From positions 1-7,670 of the forward strand of contig JBLNDG010000074.1 of NCBI GenBank assembly GCA_050261415.1: a DNA stretch of 7,670 nt, read 5' to 3'. A program made the position numbers and the translations under genes. The first letter of the stretch is position 1, and every line of letters starts with the position of its first letter. The notes under the pieces are model-generated. The model saw nothing but the letters and a program-made list of their open reading frames with translations, was not told the origin of the DNA and did no database searches. The DNA comes from JBLNDG01 sp050261415 (GTDB lineage Bacteria; Bacillota; Clostridia; Lutisporales; Lutisporaceae). Below are positions 5,070 through 7,670 of this stretch, one piece after another.

Positions 5070-6224
5070 ATGAAGCAATTATCCGTATTAGGTTCAACTG
5101 GGTCTATAGGCACCCAGACCCTTGAAATAGCAAGGGAAAATAATGAGGAATTCAGAGTGTGTGCGCTGGCTGCAAATTCCAATATTGACCTTTTAGAAAA
5201 GCAGGTGAGGGAATTCAAGCCCAGGCTCACTGCAATCAGGGATGAGTCAAAGTATAAGGAGCTAAAAAGCCGTATCGGCGGCTTGACTCATGTTACAGCC
5301 GGCTCGGTAGGTGTTATTGAAGCGGCAACGGTTGACGGCTGTGATACTGTAGTGTCGGCAATTGTAGGTATAGCAGGGCTTCTTCCCACATATAATGCCA
5401 TTAAAAGGGGCAAAAACATAGCTTTGGCGAACAAGGAAGTACTGGTTACAGCGGGAAGAATAATAAAGGACGAAGTAAGAAAGAACAATGTAAAGCTGCT
5501 GCCGGTGGACAGCGAGCATTCAGCCATATTCCAAAGCATAGGAAGCAATAGACACAGCGAAATATCAAAGCTTATAATTACAGCTTCCGGTGGTCCCTTC
5601 AGGACTAAGAGCACAGAGGAATTAAGAACAGTATCCGTTAAGGATGCACTGAAGCATCCCAACTGGTCGATGGGAAGAAAAATAACAGTAGATTCTGCAA
5701 CTCTAATGAATAAAGGCTTGGAGGTAATAGAAGCCCGATGGCTGTTTGATATACAGCCGGAAAATATTGAAGTCTGCGTACATCCGCAGAGCATAATACA
5801 TTCAATGGTGGAATTCGTTGACGGGGCAGTAGTTGCGCAGCTAGGGCTGCCGGACATGAAGCTGCCGATACAGTACGCTCTCACCTATCCCAACAGGCTG
5901 CCGATGGGTGGCAAAAGATTGAATTTCAGCGAAATAGGCAGTCTAACCTTTTTTAAACCTGACCCTGATAAGTTCAGATGTCTGGAGCTTGCTTTCAGGG
6001 CGTTAAAATCAGGTGATAGTGCGTGTGTTGTATTAAATGGCGCAAATGAGGAAGCGGTGGGTTTGTTCCTGGAAGAGAGGATAGGATTTCTGGATATAGC
6101 AAGGTTAATTGAAGCTACACTGGAAAAGCACAAACCAACTGCAGATATGACTATAGAAGGGGTTCTTGAGCTTGACCGCTGGTCTAGAGAGACCCTGAAA
6201 AATATATATCAGGCGGGGTGTTAA
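5070..6224 (+). CDS. dxr: 1-deoxy-D-xylulose 5-phosphate reductoisomerase
   Basis: Second enzyme of the MEP isoprenoid pathway: rearranges and reduces DXP to 2-C-methyl-D-erythritol 4-phosphate using NADPH and a divalent metal. It is the known target of fosmidomycin. The 384 residues are typical. Seen are the NADPH-binding GSTGSIG (8-14), ALANKEVLV (118-126), and the metal ligands Asp147 and Glu149 in PVDSEHSAIFQ plus Glu218 in NKGLEVIEA. The phosphate-binding part includes ASGGPFR (172-178) and the flexible loop HPNWSMG (196-202). HPQSIIHSMVEF (238-249) and LGLPDMKLPIQYAL (258-271) follow. The ATG has AAGGAG at 5058-5063, 15 nt after cdsA. It meets rseP at its 3' end. Presence next to uppS and ispG groups lipid-carrier and precursor supply. 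Confidence 0.98.
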   Translation: MKQLSVLGSTGSIGTQTLEIARENNEEFRVCALAANSNIDLLEKQVREFKPRLTAIRDESKYKELKSRIGGLTHVTAGSVGVIEAATVDGCDTVVSAIVGIAGLLPTYNAIKRGKNIALANKEVLVTAGRIIKDEVRKNNVKLLPVDSEHSAIFQSIGSNRHSEISKLIITASGGPFRTKSTEELRTVSVKDALKHPNWSMGRKITVDSATLMNKGLEVIEARWLFDIQPENIEVCVHPQSIIHSMVEFVDGAVVAQLGLPDMKLPIQYALTYPNRLPMGGKRLNFSEIGSLTFFKPDPDKFRCLELAFRALKSGDSACVVLNGANEEAVGLFLEERIGFLDIARLIEATLEKHKPTADMTIEGVLELDRWSRETLKNIYQAGC

Positions 6225-6226
6225 CA

Positions 6227-7237
6227 TTGCTCACGGTAATAGTTGCAATACTGGTATTCAATGCCATAGTATTTGTGCATGAAGGCGGACACTTTCTTGC
6301 AGCAAGGCTTTCAGGCATAAAGGTCGTTGAATTCGCTTTAGGTATGGGACCGAAATTGTTTGGTATAGAAAGAGGAGATACAAAGTACTCTTTAAGGGCA
6401 TTCCCGGTTGGGGGTTATTGCCTTATGCTGGGTGAAGATGAGGACAACAAGGATCCGGAAGCCTTCAACAGTAAGCCGCTACCAAGCAGGATTGCTGCAG
6501 TAGCCGCCGGTCCTCTGGTCAATGTTATATTGGCAATAGTAATATATTCTCTTGTAATAATGCCGGTAGACACGCCTGTAATAGGGCAGGTCACAAAGGG
6601 ACTGCCTGCGGAAAAAGCCGGTATTGTAGCAGGGGACAGGATTGTTGAAATTAATGATGTCAAAATAAACAGCTGGCAGCAGATTAAGCCTGAAGTAACC
6701 AAATATGAAGGAAAACCGGTAACTGTAACCCTGGAAAACAAGGGTGTGGAGAGGAAAGTACAATTAGTGCCGGTAAAGAGCCCCGCTACAAACGATGTAG
6801 TAATGGGAGTCGCTCAAAAAGTGAAAATAGGAGGTTTTTCCCTGACTGAAGGCTTAAGGACAACAGGTGTAATAACCAAGATGATGTTCAGCTTCCTGGG
6901 CCAGCTTGTTGTAGGTAAAGCGGATGCTAACGAGGTAAGCGGCCCGATATCGATTATTGTATATATGAACGAAGCAGCAAAGACCGGGTTCATAAGTGTA
7001 TTGTACCTTACTGCAATAATAAGCTTGAATCTGGCGATACTGAATTTTCTTCCGATACCTGCATTGGATGGAGGCAGACTTCTGTTCCTGTTTGTGGAGT
7101 TTATAAGGAGAAAGCCTATTGCCGCTGAGAAGGAAGGTCTCGTGCATTTTATCGGTTTTGTTGCACTTATGGTGCTTTCAGTTTTTATGATGTACAGGGA
7201 TATAATCAAATTTAACTTAATGAATATATTTAGGTAG
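6227..7237 (+). CDS. rseP: RseP/RasP-type site-2 intramembrane zinc metalloprotease
   Basis: Membrane protease of the S2P family that cuts transmembrane segments, such as anti-sigma factors after a first cut and signal-peptide remnants. From this start (336 residues) the zinc motif HEGGH is at 18-22 with catalytic Glu19. A PDZ domain covers about 113-182 (GLPAEKAGIVAGDRI, 125-139). NFLPIPALDGGRL (273-285) carries the third zinc ligand Asp. There are about four membrane segments with one PDZ, as in Bacillus RasP. The frame can start at GTG 6218, overlapping dxr by 7 bp. However, the likely Shine-Dalgarno AGGCGGGG (6211-6218) touches that GTG, whereas it lies 8 nt before TTG 6227, so I prefer TTG. 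The substrate cannot be told from the sequence. Confidence 0.93.
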   Translation: MLTVIVAILVFNAIVFVHEGGHFLAARLSGIKVVEFALGMGPKLFGIERGDTKYSLRAFPVGGYCLMLGEDEDNKDPEAFNSKPLPSRIAAVAAGPLVNVILAIVIYSLVIMPVDTPVIGQVTKGLPAEKAGIVAGDRIVEINDVKINSWQQIKPEVTKYEGKPVTVTLENKGVERKVQLVPVKSPATNDVVMGVAQKVKIGGFSLTEGLRTTGVITKMMFSFLGQLVVGKADANEVSGPISIIVYMNEAAKTGFISVLYLTAIISLNLAILNFLPIPALDGGRLLFLFVEFIRRKPIAAEKEGLVHFIGFVALMVLSVFMMYRDIIKFNLMNIFR

Positions 7238-7246
7238 GAATGAATT

Positions 7247-7670
7247 ATGAGCAATAAGACAAAAAAAATAAGAATAGGCAATAGGGTCATCGGCGGCGGC
7301 GAGCCTATCCTGGTTCAATCCATGACAAATACAAAGACCCACGATGTAAAAAGTACTGTAGAACAAATAAAAAGGCTTGAGGAAGCAGGCTGCGACATAG
7401 TAAGGTCGGCTGTGCCGGACTTTGAAGCAGCAGCGGCAATTGCAGAAATAAAGAAGCAAATATCAATACCTTTGGTAGCGGATATTCACTTTGACTACAG
7501 GCTTGCAATAGAAGCAATAAAAAATGGGGCTGACAAGATAAGAATCAATCCCGGCAATATTGGAGGCCGGGATAGGATTAAGGCAGTGATTGATACAGCA
7601 AAGGAATACGGCGTTCCTATACGGATAGGTGTAAATTCCGGCTCCCTCGAGAAGGAAGTCCTGAACAAAT
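7247..7670 (+). CDS. ispG: 4-hydroxy-3-methylbut-2-en-1-yl diphosphate synthase, 5' part
   Basis: IspG (GcpE) is the iron-sulfur enzyme of the penultimate MEP step, turning the cyclic diphosphate MEcPP into HMBPP. The window cuts the gene after 141 codons, with no stop reached. What is present is the start of the TIM-barrel domain: GGGEPILVQSMTNTKTHDV (17-35), IKRLEEAGCDIVRSAVPD (41-58), IPLVADIHFDYRLA (74-87), KIRINPGNIGG (96-106) and IRIGVNSGSLEKE (126-138). The 4Fe-4S cysteines are in the C-terminal domain, outside the window. Residue 54 is Ser where I expect Val in most homologues (VRVAVP or VRVSVP). The ATG has a modest site AGGA (7236-7239) overlapping the rseP stop, 9 nt after it. It belongs with dxr in the same pathway and transcript. 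Confidence 0.96.
   Translation, partial: MSNKTKKIRIGNRVIGGGEPILVQSMTNTKTHDVKSTVEQIKRLEEAGCDIVRSAVPDFEAAAAIAEIKKQISIPLVADIHFDYRLAIEAIKNGADKIRINPGNIGGRDRIKAVIDTAKEYGVPIRIGVNSGSLEKEVLNK

Noticed and set aside
5288..5884. 198-codon reverse-strand open frame inside dxr
   Set aside because: Antisense shadow of a fully conserved dxr; no independent ribosome site or motif.
1..7670. A hidden defence, mobile or biosynthetic accessory system
   Set aside because: All genes but one are core housekeeping genes in a conserved order; no transposase, integrase, toxin-antitoxin or nuclease is present.

Overview
The window looks like core chromosome of a low-to-moderate GC Firmicute, most likely a member of Clostridia. 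Three things point that way: strong AGGAGG-type ribosome binding sites before most genes, AT-rich codon use with many ATA codons, and the order rpsB-tsf-pyrH-frr-(small orf)-uppS-cdsA-dxr-rseP-ispG, all on the + strand. In Bacillus proS and polC follow rseP, whereas ispG is placed here in clostridia-like fashion. I cannot name the genus.

Layout. Positions 1-240 hold no gene. They contain small hairpins and an imperfect inverted-repeat element (86-210) built on CGGA-type units. A good sigma-A promoter (264-292) then starts a leader of about 100 nt that can fold into a long bulged hairpin ending right at the rpsB Shine-Dalgarno. Next come rpsB (ribosomal protein S2) and tsf (EF-Ts), separated by 116 bp that hold an attenuator-like hairpin. 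A strong intrinsic terminator lies between tsf and pyrH, so the first two genes can form their own transcript. pyrH (UMP kinase), frr (ribosome recycling factor) and a 66-codon TTG-start orf follow with gaps of 4-6 nt. A second terminator closes that block. The last block is uppS, cdsA, dxr, rseP and the 5' part of ispG, which runs off the window. Gaps there are 2-15 nt.

How the genes fit together. The first part serves translation and nucleotide supply (S2, EF-Ts, UMP kinase, RRF). The last part serves envelope and isoprenoids. Dxr and IspG are two steps of the MEP pathway, which supplies isoprenoid precursors. UppS joins these into undecaprenyl-PP, the cell wall lipid carrier. CdsA makes CDP-diacylglycerol for phospholipids. 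RseP is an intramembrane protease. The small orf between frr and uppS resembles a lone PASTA-like domain and is the least explained gene here.

Nothing in the window looks like an accessory, defence or mobile system. The items worth a second look are the rpsB leader, the intergenic hairpins, the inverted-repeat element and the small PASTA-like orf.
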